DNA of 64,000 bases from Mycobacterium sp. E1214 (lineage in GTDB: Bacteria; Actinomycetota; Actinomycetes; Mycobacteriales; Mycobacteriaceae): the NCBI RefSeq assembly GCF_001666755.1, contig NZ_LZJC01000020.1, forward strand, positions 50,650 to 114,649, in the 5' to 3' direction. A model generated the notes under the pieces. That model saw nothing but the letters and a program-made list of their open reading frames with translations, ran no database searches and had not been told where the DNA came from. The position numbers and the translations under genes are program-made. This document shows positions 7,348-15,411 of the stretch, piece by piece. Position 1 is the first letter of the stretch, and every line of letters begins with the position of its first letter.

Positions 7348-9426
7348 GTGGTCTGGGAACGCGTGGCCGCCGCGGTGACGCGCCGGCAAGGGGTGGTTTT
7401 CGGGTTGGCGACCGTCGCGGTGGGTATCGCCGTCATGGTGCTCATCGGTGCAAATCCGGCGGCCGGGCAGGCGCCGATGCCCCTGCCCCCCGCGTCGCAG
7501 TCGGCGCGGGCGGATGCGCTGGCGGCCCGGTTTCCCGGCGCCGACCGCGTGCCGTTGATCGTGGTAGTCAGCCGGGCCGACGGCGCCGCGCTCACGCCGT
7601 CCGACGTCGCCGCCGCGCGGGCCGCGTCCGACCGGGCGAGTGCCGCCGCGGCGGGTCACGCCGAGTCGGGTGCCGCCCCGCCGGTGGTGTCCGGTGACGG
7701 CACCGCGGCCCTCGGCGTGGTGCCGCTGGGGGGCGATCTGTCGGGGTTGGCGCTGTCCGACGCCGTGATCGCGGTGCGTGCCGCCGCGACCGCGGGGGCG
7801 CCCCCCGAACTGCGCGTGCACGTCACCGGCGGCCCCGCGTTCGGCGCCGACATCGCCAATGCGTTCGCCGGCGCCAATGTCACCCTGCTGGTGGTGACGG
7901 CGTCCGTGGTGGCGCTGCTGCTGGTCGCGACCTACCGTTCGCCGGTGCTGTGGCTGGCGCCGTTGCTGGTGATCGGCTTCGCCGATCGGGTCGCCGCCGC
8001 GGTGGGCACCGGCCTAGCGTCGGTGACCGGCCTCGCCTTCGACGGGGCGACGTCGGGCATCACCAGCGTCCTGGTGTTCGGCGCGGGAACCAACTATGCG
8101 CTGCTGCTGATCTCGCGCTACCGCCAGGAACTGCGCGCCCAGCCCGAGCATCGCGTCGCCCTGCGCCGCGCCGTGCGCCGGGCCGGGCCGGCAATCGTTG
8201 CCAGCAACGCCACCGTCGTGCTGGCCCTGCTCACGCTGCTCTGCGCGGACACGCCCAGCACGCGCAGCCTGGGTGCGTCGGGCGCCTGCGGGCTGGTGAT
8301 CGCCGCGGTGGCCGTGCTGGTGGTGTTGCCGCCGCTGCTGGCCGTATGCGGGCGCCGACTGTTCTGGCCCTTCATCCCGCACTGCGGCGCCGACGCGGGC
8401 GTCGGTGGCGGCTGGCACCGCGTCGGGGACGGGGTGGCGCGCCGTCCGGGCCTGGTGGCCGCGGCGTCCATCGCGACCCTGGCCGCCCTCGCCGGTGGGC
8501 TGTGGGGCACCCGGATCGGCTTGTCACAGACCGAGCAGTTCCGGGTCCGGGCGGATTCGGTGGCCGGCTATCAGGTCGTGGCCGCCCACTTCCCGCCGGG
8601 CTTGACCAACCCCACGCTCGTCGTCGGGCCCACCGATCGGGCCGCGCGGGTGCGCCAAGCCATCGGCGCCACCCCCGGGGTGGTGTCGGTGAGCGCTGCG
8701 GCGGATTCGCCGTCCGGGCTGACGAAGTGGTCGGTGGTGACCGATGCGCCGCCGGCATCGGCGGCGGCGTTCACTACCGTTGCGGCGCTTCGTCATTCGG
8801 CCGGGCCCGATGCCTTGGTCGGTGGTGCCGACGCGCGCGCACTGGACATCCGCGATGCCGCCGCGCGGGACCGGCGGCTGCTGATCCCGGCGATCCTGGC
8901 GGTGATCCTGGTGGTCCTCTTCGCGCTGCTGCGCTCGGTGGTGGCGCCGCCCACTCTGCTGGCCGCCACCATCCTCGGCGCACTGGCCGCGCTAGGGGTG
9001 GGCGGCTGGACCAGCCTGCACGTCTTCGGGTTTCCCGCGCTGGACGACAGCACCCCGCTGTTCGCGTTCCTGTTCCTGGCCGCCCTCGGCGTGGACTACA
9101 CGATCTTCCTGGTGACCCGGGCGCGCGAGGAAGCTGCCCTCGGATCGAACGAACCCATGGTGCAGGCCGTGTCGGCCACCGGCGGCGTGATCACCAGCGC
9201 GGGCATCGTGTTGGCCGCCGTGTTCTGCGTGCTCGGCGTGCTGCCGCTGATCGTGATGACCCAGCTGGGCATCATCGTGGGCCTCGGCATCCTGCTCGAC
9301 ACGTTCGTGGTGCGCACCCTGGTGATCCCCGCGCTGTTCGCGCTCATCGGTGACCGGATCTGGTGGCCCGCCCGCCCAACCAAAGCCAAAACCACGGCAG
9401 GACAGACAGATTGGAGCGCATCGTGA
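7348..9426 (+). CDS. MMPL-family membrane transporter, carotenoid-linked type
   Basis: This is an RND-superfamily transporter of 692 residues with two MMPL halves. Each half has a large extracytoplasmic loop (about 40-175 and 395-505) followed by a cluster of helices. The C-terminal half keeps the proton-relay D-Y pair (D583, Y584 in G-V-D-Y). The N-terminal half has N-Y instead (N249, Y250). It is shorter than the 900-plus residues of MmpL3-type proteins. GTG 7348 is the first start after the operator. It overlaps tspO by 4 bases. MMPL genes also sit in corynebacterial carotenoid operons, so pigment or lipid export is a fair guess. Confidence 0.88.
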   Translation: MVWERVAAAVTRRQGVVFGLATVAVGIAVMVLIGANPAAGQAPMPLPPASQSARADALAARFPGADRVPLIVVVSRADGAALTPSDVAAARAASDRASAAAAGHAESGAAPPVVSGDGTAALGVVPLGGDLSGLALSDAVIAVRAAATAGAPPELRVHVTGGPAFGADIANAFAGANVTLLVVTASVVALLLVATYRSPVLWLAPLLVIGFADRVAAAVGTGLASVTGLAFDGATSGITSVLVFGAGTNYALLLISRYRQELRAQPEHRVALRRAVRRAGPAIVASNATVVLALLTLLCADTPSTRSLGASGACGLVIAAVAVLVVLPPLLAVCGRRLFWPFIPHCGADAGVGGGWHRVGDGVARRPGLVAAASIATLAALAGGLWGTRIGLSQTEQFRVRADSVAGYQVVAAHFPPGLTNPTLVVGPTDRAARVRQAIGATPGVVSVSAAADSPSGLTKWSVVTDAPPASAAAFTTVAALRHSAGPDALVGGADARALDIRDAAARDRRLLIPAILAVILVVLFALLRSVVAPPTLLAATILGALAALGVGGWTSLHVFGFPALDDSTPLFAFLFLAALGVDYTIFLVTRAREEAALGSNEPMVQAVSATGGVITSAGIVLAAVFCVLGVLPLIVMTQLGIIVGLGILLDTFVVRTLVIPALFALIGDRIWWPARPTKAKTTAGQTDWSAS

Positions 9427-9902
9427 AGGTGTCAACAGTGGCGGCGACCGGTGCGGCGGTGGCCGCCGCCGCGGGCATCGGCAGCGTCGCCAGCGCCAAG
9501 GGCATGACCGGCTGGTATGCGCGGCTGCGCAAGCCGCCCTATCAGCCCCCCGGGGCAGCCTTTCCCGTCGTCTGGACCGCGCTGTACACCGACATCGCGG
9601 CCACCTCCGCGGTGGCTCTCGACCGGTTGCGCGCGGCGGGACAGCACGATCAGGCCAACCGCTACGCCGCGGCCCTCGGCGTCAACCTGGCCCTCAACGC
9701 CGGGTGGACCTGGGTGTTCTTCCGCTATCACAAACTCGGCGCCGCGGCCCTGGGCGCCGTGGTACTGACCGCGAGCAGCGCCGACCTCACCCGACGAGCC
9801 GCGCAGGCCGACGAGGCCGCAGCCGCCGCGCTGACACCGTACCCCCTGTGGTGCGCCTTCGCGACCGTCCTGTCGACCCACATCTGGTGGCTCAACCGCT
9901 GA
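9423..9902 (+). CDS. TspO/MBR (CrtK-like) tryptophan-rich sensory protein
   Basis: The 159-residue membrane protein has about five helices. TspO landmarks are clear: W-Y-x-x-L-R-K-P-P-Y-Q-P-P, the N-A-G-W-T-W block, and a C-terminal stretch ending W-W-L-N. TspO proteins bind porphyrins and other lipophilic ligands and regulate pigment genes in photosynthetic bacteria (CrtK). GTG 9423 overlaps the mmpL stop, so translation is coupled. It lies 14 bases before the photolyase gene. Confidence 0.88.
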   Translation: MKVSTVAATGAAVAAAAGIGSVASAKGMTGWYARLRKPPYQPPGAAFPVVWTALYTDIAATSAVALDRLRAAGQHDQANRYAAALGVNLALNAGWTWVFFRYHKLGAAALGAVVLTASSADLTRRAAQADEAAAAALTPYPLWCAFATVLSTHIWWLNR

Positions 9903-9916
9903 AGGGGGACCCAAAG

Positions 9917-11248
9917 ATGCCGACGCTGTTGTGGTTTCGCCGCGATCTGCGGCTGCGCGACCATCCGGCCCTGATCGCCGCCGCCGAGGCGGATGGCGAC
10001 GTGTTGGCCTGCTTCGTGCTGGACCCGCGGCTGGAGGCGTCGTCGGGTCCGCGCCGGTTGCAGTACCTGGGCAACGCGCTGCGGCAGCTGCGCGACGACC
10101 TCGACGGGCGGCTGCTGGTGGCGCGGGGCCGGCCCGAGAAGCTGATCCCCGCCCTCGCCGAGGACGTCGGTGCGGCGTCGGTACACGTCACTGAGGACTT
10201 TGCGCCGTACGGGATGCGCCGCGACCAACGGGTCCGCGCGGCACTCGGCTCGGTGCCGCTGGTCGCAACGGGGTCGCCGTACCTGGTCTGCCCCGGCCGC
10301 GTCACGAAGAAGGACGACACGCCGTATCAGGTGTTCACGCCGTTCCTGCGGCAGTGGCGCGAGATCGGCTGGCCGAAACCGGCAAAGTCGGGACCGAAGT
10401 CGGCGCGCTGGCTGGACCCCGCGCAGTCCAGCGTCAGCCGCTGCGACATTCCGGACCCCGGCGCCGACCTCGACATCGCGGTGGGCGAGACGGCCGCGCA
10501 CCGAGCGTGGAAGTTGTTCGTGGACAACGGATTGAAGAACTACGCCGAGGAGCGCAACCGCCCCGACCTGCACGGCACCAGCCGGATGTCGGCGCACCTG
10601 AAATTCGGCTCCGTCCACCCCCGCACCCTGGCGGCCGACCTCAACCTGCGGGGCGCCGGTGCGCAGGCGTATTTGCGGGAGTTGGCGTTTCGCGACTTCT
10701 ACGCCGACGTGCTGCACCATTGGCCCGCCAGCGTCTGGAACAACTGGAACAGCCAGTTCGACGGCATCCAGACCGACAGCGGCGCGGACGCCACCCGCCG
10801 CTTCGAGGCGTGGAAGGCCGGCGAGACCGGGTTTCCCTTCGTCGACGCCGGGATGCGCCAGCTCCGCGACTCGGGGTTCATGCACAACCGGGTGCGGATG
10901 ATCGTCGCGTCCTTCCTCGTCAAGGACCTGCACCTGCCGTGGCAGTGGGGCGCGGAGTGGTTTCTCGCTCAGCTGGTGGACGGCGACATGGCCAACAACC
11001 AGCACGGGTGGCAGTGGTGCGCCGGGTCGGGCACCGACGCGGCGCCCTACTTCCGCATCTTCAACCCGGTCACGCAGGGCGAGAAGTTCGATCCCGACGG
11101 CAGCTACATTCGGCGCTGGGTGCCCGAACTGCGCGACGCCGACGACGCGCACCTGCGCAAGGGGCAACGCCCACAGGGCTACCCCGACCCGATCGTCGAC
11201 CACGGCACCGAGCGCGCCGAGGCGCTGCGCCGCTACCAGAACCTCTGA
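9917..11248 (+). CDS. phr: deoxyribodipyrimidine photolyase
   Basis: The product is a CPD-type DNA photolyase of 443 residues that repairs UV-induced pyrimidine dimers using FAD and light. The N-terminal antenna domain starts L-W-F-R-R-D-L-R-L-R-D-H-P. The FAD-binding C-terminal region has R-M-S-A-H-L-K-F-G, G-F-P-F-V-D-A-G-M-R-Q-L and W-Q-W-C-A-G-S-G-T-D-A. ATG 9917 has a GAAGGGGGA ribosome site. It is third in the mmpL-tspO-phr operon. Photolyase next to carotenoid genes is a recurring light-protection arrangement. Confidence 0.95.
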   Translation: MPTLLWFRRDLRLRDHPALIAAAEADGDVLACFVLDPRLEASSGPRRLQYLGNALRQLRDDLDGRLLVARGRPEKLIPALAEDVGAASVHVTEDFAPYGMRRDQRVRAALGSVPLVATGSPYLVCPGRVTKKDDTPYQVFTPFLRQWREIGWPKPAKSGPKSARWLDPAQSSVSRCDIPDPGADLDIAVGETAAHRAWKLFVDNGLKNYAEERNRPDLHGTSRMSAHLKFGSVHPRTLAADLNLRGAGAQAYLRELAFRDFYADVLHHWPASVWNNWNSQFDGIQTDSGADATRRFEAWKAGETGFPFVDAGMRQLRDSGFMHNRVRMIVASFLVKDLHLPWQWGAEWFLAQLVDGDMANNQHGWQWCAGSGTDAAPYFRIFNPVTQGEKFDPDGSYIRRWVPELRDADDAHLRKGQRPQGYPDPIVDHGTERAEALRRYQNL

Positions 11249-11308
11249 GCGATCGCACCGAGTGGGCCAACGGTGCTGATGGGACGCGTGGTGCTGGGAC
11301 GGCGCGGC

Positions 11309-11328
11309 TTGGGTGAATCTTCGCCCAA
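11309..11328. repeat. 20-bp inverted repeat between phr and the DUF4333 gene
   Basis: TTGGGTGAA and TTCGCCCAA are separated by TC and match at 8 of 9 positions, the exception being a G-T pair. The two-base centre suits a protein-binding site better than a hairpin loop. It lies 60 bases after phr and about 75 before the next gene, so it could be an operator or part of the end of the phr transcript. Confidence 0.4.
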
Positions 11329-11401
11329 TCGCTTCCCGGCCAGCGAACTGGCATGCAATTATCAGCCAGCTCACAGTTACTCAGCCGTTCGGGAGGCGCT
11401 C

Positions 11402-11959
11402 ATGACACGCTCGCTCGCCAGGACCCTGTTCATCTCGGGCGCCGCGGCCGGCCTGCTGGCCGGTGTCGGCGCATGTTCGTGCTCGGTCGGTTCAAAGTCG
11501 TCACACGCGGTCAGCAAGGGTGACGTCGCCAGCCAGATCACCGCCAAGATGACCGACGCCGCGGGTAACAAGCCGGAGTCGGTGAGCTGCCCGGAGGACC
11601 TGCCGGCGACGGTCGGCGCCCAGATCAACTGCGACATGAAGGTCCAGAACCAGCCCTTCAACGTCAACGTCACCGTCACCAGCGTCGACGGCAGCGACGT
11701 CAAATTCAACATGGTCGAGACCGTCGACAAGAACCAGGTCGCGCGCGTGATCAGCGACCAGCTGTCCCAGAAGGTCGGCAAGGCGCCCGACGCCGTGACC
11801 TGCCCGGACAACCTGAAAGGCGTCGTGGGAGCGACGTTGCGGTGTGAGCTGATCGACGGGGTCAACAAGTACGGGGTGCAGGTGGTCGTCACCAACATCG
11901 TCGGCGGCGACGTGAAGTTCAACCTCAAGGTCGACGACCAGCCGGAGCCCGCCGCCTAG
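11402..11959 (+). CDS. lipoprotein with two DUF4333 repeats (Rv3033 orthologue)
   Basis: The 185-residue product has a signal peptide with a lipobox (V-G-A-C at about residues 22-25) for attachment to the outer face of the membrane. Two DUF4333 repeats follow (about 40-105 and 108-178). Each has the spaced pair C-P-x-x-L...V-G-A-x-x-x-C that would form a disulfide. The function is unknown. ATG 11402 has GGGAGG upstream. Its right-hand neighbour matches Rv3034c, which marks the start of the tuberculosis-like synteny. Confidence 0.88.
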   Translation: MTRSLARTLFISGAAAGLLAGVGACSCSVGSKSSHAVSKGDVASQITAKMTDAAGNKPESVSCPEDLPATVGAQINCDMKVQNQPFNVNVTVTSVDGSDVKFNMVETVDKNQVARVISDQLSQKVGKAPDAVTCPDNLKGVVGATLRCELIDGVNKYGVQVVVTNIVGGDVKFNLKVDDQPEPAA

Positions 11960-12065
11960 CGGTGATCGCAAGCGCGGCGAAGCCGGGCGCCGCGGGTCAC
12001 CGCCGGAAAGCTAGCGGTGATCGCAAGCGCGGCGAAGCCGGGCGCGGCGGGTCACCGCCGGAAAG
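11956..12065. repeat. tandem 55-bp repeat, probable bidirectional terminator
   Basis: Two 55-bp units (11956-12010 and 12011-12065) are identical except for one base. Each starts CTAGCGGTGATCGCAAGCG. Each is itself dyadic (GGTGA...TCACC outside, and CGCGGCG facing CGCCGCG in the first unit). The block fills the whole gap between two convergent genes, and its units supply both stop codons (TAG at 11957 and, on the other strand, at 12066-12068). A duplicated transcription stop is the likely meaning. Confidence 0.75.
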
Positions 12066-12803
12066 CTAGCGCGCCGCCTTCTTGCGCTCGATGTCGGCCA
12101 GCGCGGCCGCCAGCTCGGCGCGCTGCGCGGCGGAGCTCTCCCAGGCCAGCTGGCGGTTCTTGACCACCTTGGCCGGGGCGCCGACCGCGATGGAGTAGTC
12201 GGGAACCACGCCGCGGACCACCGCGTGGGAGCCCAGCACGCAGCCGCGCCCGACGGACGTGCCGCGCAGCACCGTCACCTTGACGCCCACCCAGGTGTCC
12301 GGGCCGATCCGGACCGGGGACTTGACGATGCCCTGATCCTTGATCGGCAGCGTGATGTCGTCCATCCGGTGGTCGAAATCGCAGACGTAGCACCAGTCGG
12401 CCATCAGCACCGAGTCGCCGAGCTCGATGTCGAGGTAGGCGTTGATCACGTTGTCGCGGCCCAGCACCACCTTGTCGCCGAACCGCAGCGAGCCCTCGTG
12501 CGCGCGGATGGTGTTCTTGTCGCCGATGTGCACCCAGCGGCCGATCTCGAGCTGCGCCAGTTCCGGCGTCGCGTGGATCTCGACGTTCTTGCCGAGGAAC
12601 ACCATGCCGCGGGTGATGATGTGCGGGTTGGCCAGCTTGAACTTCAGCAGCCGCCAGTAGCGCACCAGATACCAAGGGGTGTACGCGCGGTGGGCAAACA
12701 CCCACCGCAGCGAGGCCAGCGTGAGGAACTTGGCCTGGCGGGGGTCCCGCAGGTTCGATCCCCGCCAACGGCGATGGATCGGGGCGCCCCACATGCTCGT
12801 CAT
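12066..12803 (-). CDS. hexapeptide-repeat acetyltransferase (Rv3034c orthologue)
   Basis: The 245-residue product has a left-handed beta-helix domain (about 75-215) built of hexapeptide repeats. The typical C-terminal loop reads G-S-H-A-V-V-R-G...A-V-G-A-P-A-K-V-V-K. Such enzymes transfer acetyl or other acyl groups to sugars or natural products, and the substrate here is unknown. ATG 12803 gives the start M-T-S-M-W-G-A-P as in tuberculosis. It converges on the DUF4333 lipoprotein across the tandem repeat. Confidence 0.85.
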   Translation of the reverse strand: MTSMWGAPIHRRWRGSNLRDPRQAKFLTLASLRWVFAHRAYTPWYLVRYWRLLKFKLANPHIITRGMVFLGKNVEIHATPELAQLEIGRWVHIGDKNTIRAHEGSLRFGDKVVLGRDNVINAYLDIELGDSVLMADWCYVCDFDHRMDDITLPIKDQGIVKSPVRIGPDTWVGVKVTVLRGTSVGRGCVLGSHAVVRGVVPDYSIAVGAPAKVVKNRQLAWESSAAQRAELAAALADIERKKAAR

Positions 12804-12917
12804 GGCCGCACAGCCTAACGCGGTCAATCAGCGGCGCGCGAACCGCCACGGGTTACCCTCACCTGTACTCGATTGCCGCCCATGCCGACGTCCGCGGAAA
12901 GGATCTGGGGAACCCAA

Positions 12918-14240
12918 GTGCTTGCCCGACACGTCGTCAGTGGGCTCCGGCGTTCGTCATCGGCACTGCTCGTGGCCACGCTCGCGGCCGTCGTCGGCGC
13001 GTGCGGCAACACCGACTCGTGGGTCGACGCGGCGCCGGCCGCCGGCTGGGCCGCCCAATACGCCGACGCCGCCAACAGCAGCTACACCGCCACCGGCGGC
13101 GCCGCCAAGCTGGCGCTGCAGTGGACCCGATCGGTGAAGGGCACCCTGGCGGCCGGCCCGGCGCTCAGCGGCCGCGGGTACGTCGCGCTCAACGCGCAGA
13201 CGTCGGCGGGCTGCTCGCTGATGGAGTGGGAGAACGACGACCGCGGCCGGCAACGCTGGTGCGTGCGGCTGTTCCAGGGCGGCGGCGTCGGCGGCCCCCT
13301 GTTCGACGGCTTCGACAACCTGTATGTGGGCCAGCCGGGGGCGTTCCTGTCGTTCCCGGTGACGCAGTGGACCCGGTGGCGCCAACCGGTGATCGGCATG
13401 CCCGCCACGCCCCGCTTCCTCGGCCACGGCCAGCTGCTGGTCGCCACCCACCTCGGGCAGGTGCTGGTCTTCGAGGCCCACCGCGGGGACGTCATCGGCA
13501 GCCCGCTCGACCTGGTGGAGGGCGTCGACCCCACCGACGCGACCCGCGGCCTGGCCGACTGCGCGCCCGCCCGCCAGGGCTGCCCGGTGGCGGCGGCCCC
13601 CGCGTTCTCCGCGGCCACCGGGATGGTGGTGGTCGGTGTCTGGCAGCCGGGCGCCCCGACCGCCGGGCTGGTGGGCCTGAAGTATCACCCCGGGCAGACG
13701 CCGCTGCTGTCCCGCGAATGGACCAGCGACGCGGTGCCCGACGGTGTCATCGCCAGCCCGGTGCTGTCGGCCGACGGGTCGACCATCTACGTCAACGGCC
13801 GTGACCAGCGGCTGTGGGCGCTGCACGCCGCGGACGGCAAGGTGAAATGGTCGGTGCCGCTGGGGTTTCTGGCCCAGACGCCGCCCACCGTCAGCCCGCA
13901 GGGCCTGATCGTCGCCGGCGGCGGGCCCGACACCCGGCTGGTGGCCGTCAAGGACGCCGGTGATCACGCCGACCCGGCGTGGCGCCGCGACGACGTCACT
14001 CCCCTGTCGTCGTCGAGCCTCGCCGGCCCCGGTGTCGGCTACACGGTGGCCAGCGGGCCGTCGGCCAACGGCGCGCCCGGGATGTCGGTGCTGGTGTTCG
14101 ACCCCGGCACCGGTCGCACCCAGAACAGCTACCCGCTGCCGGCGGCGACCGGTTATCCCCTCGGCGTCTCCGTGGGCGCCGACCGGCGCATCGTGACCGC
14201 TACCAGCGACGGCCAGGTTTACGGTTTCGCCCCGGCCTGA
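12918..14240 (+). CDS. PQQ-like beta-propeller lipoprotein (Rv3035 orthologue)
   Basis: The product has 440 residues. A signal peptide has the lipobox V-G-A-C at about residues 31-34. Repeated beta-propeller blades of the PQQ/WD40-like type follow, with blade ends such as Y-V-N-G-R-D-Q-R-L-W-A-L. It is probably an extracytoplasmic scaffold or binding protein. GTG 12918 is favoured because GGATCTGGGG precedes it and the signal peptide then has normal length. It is divergent from the acetyltransferase. Confidence 0.85.
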   Translation: MLARHVVSGLRRSSSALLVATLAAVVGACGNTDSWVDAAPAAGWAAQYADAANSSYTATGGAAKLALQWTRSVKGTLAAGPALSGRGYVALNAQTSAGCSLMEWENDDRGRQRWCVRLFQGGGVGGPLFDGFDNLYVGQPGAFLSFPVTQWTRWRQPVIGMPATPRFLGHGQLLVATHLGQVLVFEAHRGDVIGSPLDLVEGVDPTDATRGLADCAPARQGCPVAAAPAFSAATGMVVVGVWQPGAPTAGLVGLKYHPGQTPLLSREWTSDAVPDGVIASPVLSADGSTIYVNGRDQRLWALHAADGKVKWSVPLGFLAQTPPTVSPQGLIVAGGGPDTRLVAVKDAGDHADPAWRRDDVTPLSSSSLAGPGVGYTVASGPSANGAPGMSVLVFDPGTGRTQNSYPLPAATGYPLGVSVGADRRIVTATSDGQVYGFAPA

Positions 14241-14258
14241 CCCGGCCATACTCTCTGG

Positions 14259-14636
14259 ATGCCCCGAGACGACTCCGCGCCGGCGTCCCCGGCCGACCCC
14301 ACCCCGCGGCATAAGGCGGCCGGCACCGCGGCGACCCTGGTCTTGCTGGTCCTGCACGCCTGCCTGTACGGGGTCAGCCTGTTGGTGGTGGGCCTGCTGG
14401 TCATGGTCACCGACCCGTGCGGCTATCAGAAGTGCGGCGATCCCGCGTGGCTCAACCGGGCCATGACCCTGCAGTCCTGGGGCGGCGGGGTGTTGCTCCT
14501 GGTCGACGTCGTCGCCGCCTGCTACCTGCTGGCCAAGCGCCGGCGCGCGTTCGTCGTCCCGATCGTCGGGTGCCTGGCCCAGGTGGTGCTGACGGTCGCC
14601 GCGGTCGCGATGGAATTCCAGGCCGGACCCGTCTGA
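14259..14636 (+). CDS. three-helix membrane protein, unknown function
   Basis: The 125-residue product has a Pro/Ala-rich cytoplasmic start and three transmembrane helices (about 25-50, 72-92 and 97-118). A short loop contains D-P-C-G-Y-x-x-C-G-D, so a disulfide is likely. I do not recognise the family. It starts 18 bases after the beta-propeller gene, so cotranscription is likely. I do not recall an equivalent at this place in M. tuberculosis. Confidence 0.7.
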   Translation: MPRDDSAPASPADPTPRHKAAGTAATLVLLVLHACLYGVSLLVVGLLVMVTDPCGYQKCGDPAWLNRAMTLQSWGGGVLLLVDVVAACYLLAKRRRAFVVPIVGCLAQVVLTVAAVAMEFQAGPV

Positions 14637-14639
14637 GCC

Positions 14640-15338
14640 TCAGACGGCCAGCGGCGGGAGGGCGCTGCGCGCCACCTGCGCCTGAACGGGACCCGCGAAC
14701 GCCGGCAGCATCTCACCGGGCGCGAAGTAGAAGATCAGCTGGTCGTCGGTGATGGCGAAGTTCTGATAGTGCGTCGGGTCAAGCCCGGTCGACGGCAGAA
14801 TGGCCGCCGCTAGCGGGCTTTGGCGTTCCAGATCGCGCTGCACGAGCGGGAAGATGGCGTCCAGCGGCGGCCCGGCCGGCCCGAACAGGGTGTCGAGGGT
14901 GATCGGCTGCTTGCTGCCGAGGTTGTAGTTGAACGCCTTCCACCAGATCGACGTGTGGGACCCGCCGACGTCCTGGAAGAACTTGAGCACCACGCTGCGG
15001 GTGTTGTGCGGGGGCTGACCGGCGGTGTGCTGCTCGGTGGTGCCCTCGAGCTGATAGGGCTGATCACGGCCCCCGGAGCTCTGCGCGACGCTGACGAACC
15101 CGTCCCGGTTCTGGGTGACGTAGTCGATGAGTGCCTGCTCGTCGGGATAGTCGGCCGGGAACACGATGTTGAGGGTGTAGGTGGGGCCGGTGGCGTGCAG
15201 GTGGCAGAGCTGGCCGGCCTCGACGGTGCCGCCGGCGCACGCCGGCGCTGCCGGCGGGGGCGGCGGCGGTGCCGCGGCGGCCGGCCAGGCCAGCAGGATC
15301 ACCGGTGCGAGCAGCGCAGCGGCTCTCAGGAAACGCAT
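14640..15338 (-). CDS. secreted DUF3298 protein (TB22.2 / Rv3036c orthologue)
   Basis: The 232-residue product has a signal peptide (cut near A-A-A-A-P, about residue 23), a Pro-rich linker, and a DUF3298/RsiV-like domain at about 130-225 (including L-G-S-K-Q-P-I-T-L-D-T-L-F and F-Y-F-A-P-G-E). The tuberculosis protein is found in culture filtrate, and I recall it being described as a cell-wall esterase. ATG 15338 is chosen because the signal peptide then starts M-R-F-L-R. It is the last gene of the long leftward run from ctaD. Confidence 0.85.
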   Translation of the reverse strand: MRFLRAAALLAPVILLAWPAAAAPPPPPPAAPACAGGTVEAGQLCHLHATGPTYTLNIVFPADYPDEQALIDYVTQNRDGFVSVAQSSGGRDQPYQLEGTTEQHTAGQPPHNTRSVVLKFFQDVGGSHTSIWWKAFNYNLGSKQPITLDTLFGPAGPPLDAIFPLVQRDLERQSPLAAAILPSTGLDPTHYQNFAITDDQLIFYFAPGEMLPAFAGPVQAQVARSALPPLAV

Positions 15339-15411
15339 GTGTCGAAGGTGTCCTCGCAAGACGCGCCGGGGTGGCGACTCTCAGAATTGGGCTTCGCCAG
15401 CGTACCCGGCG

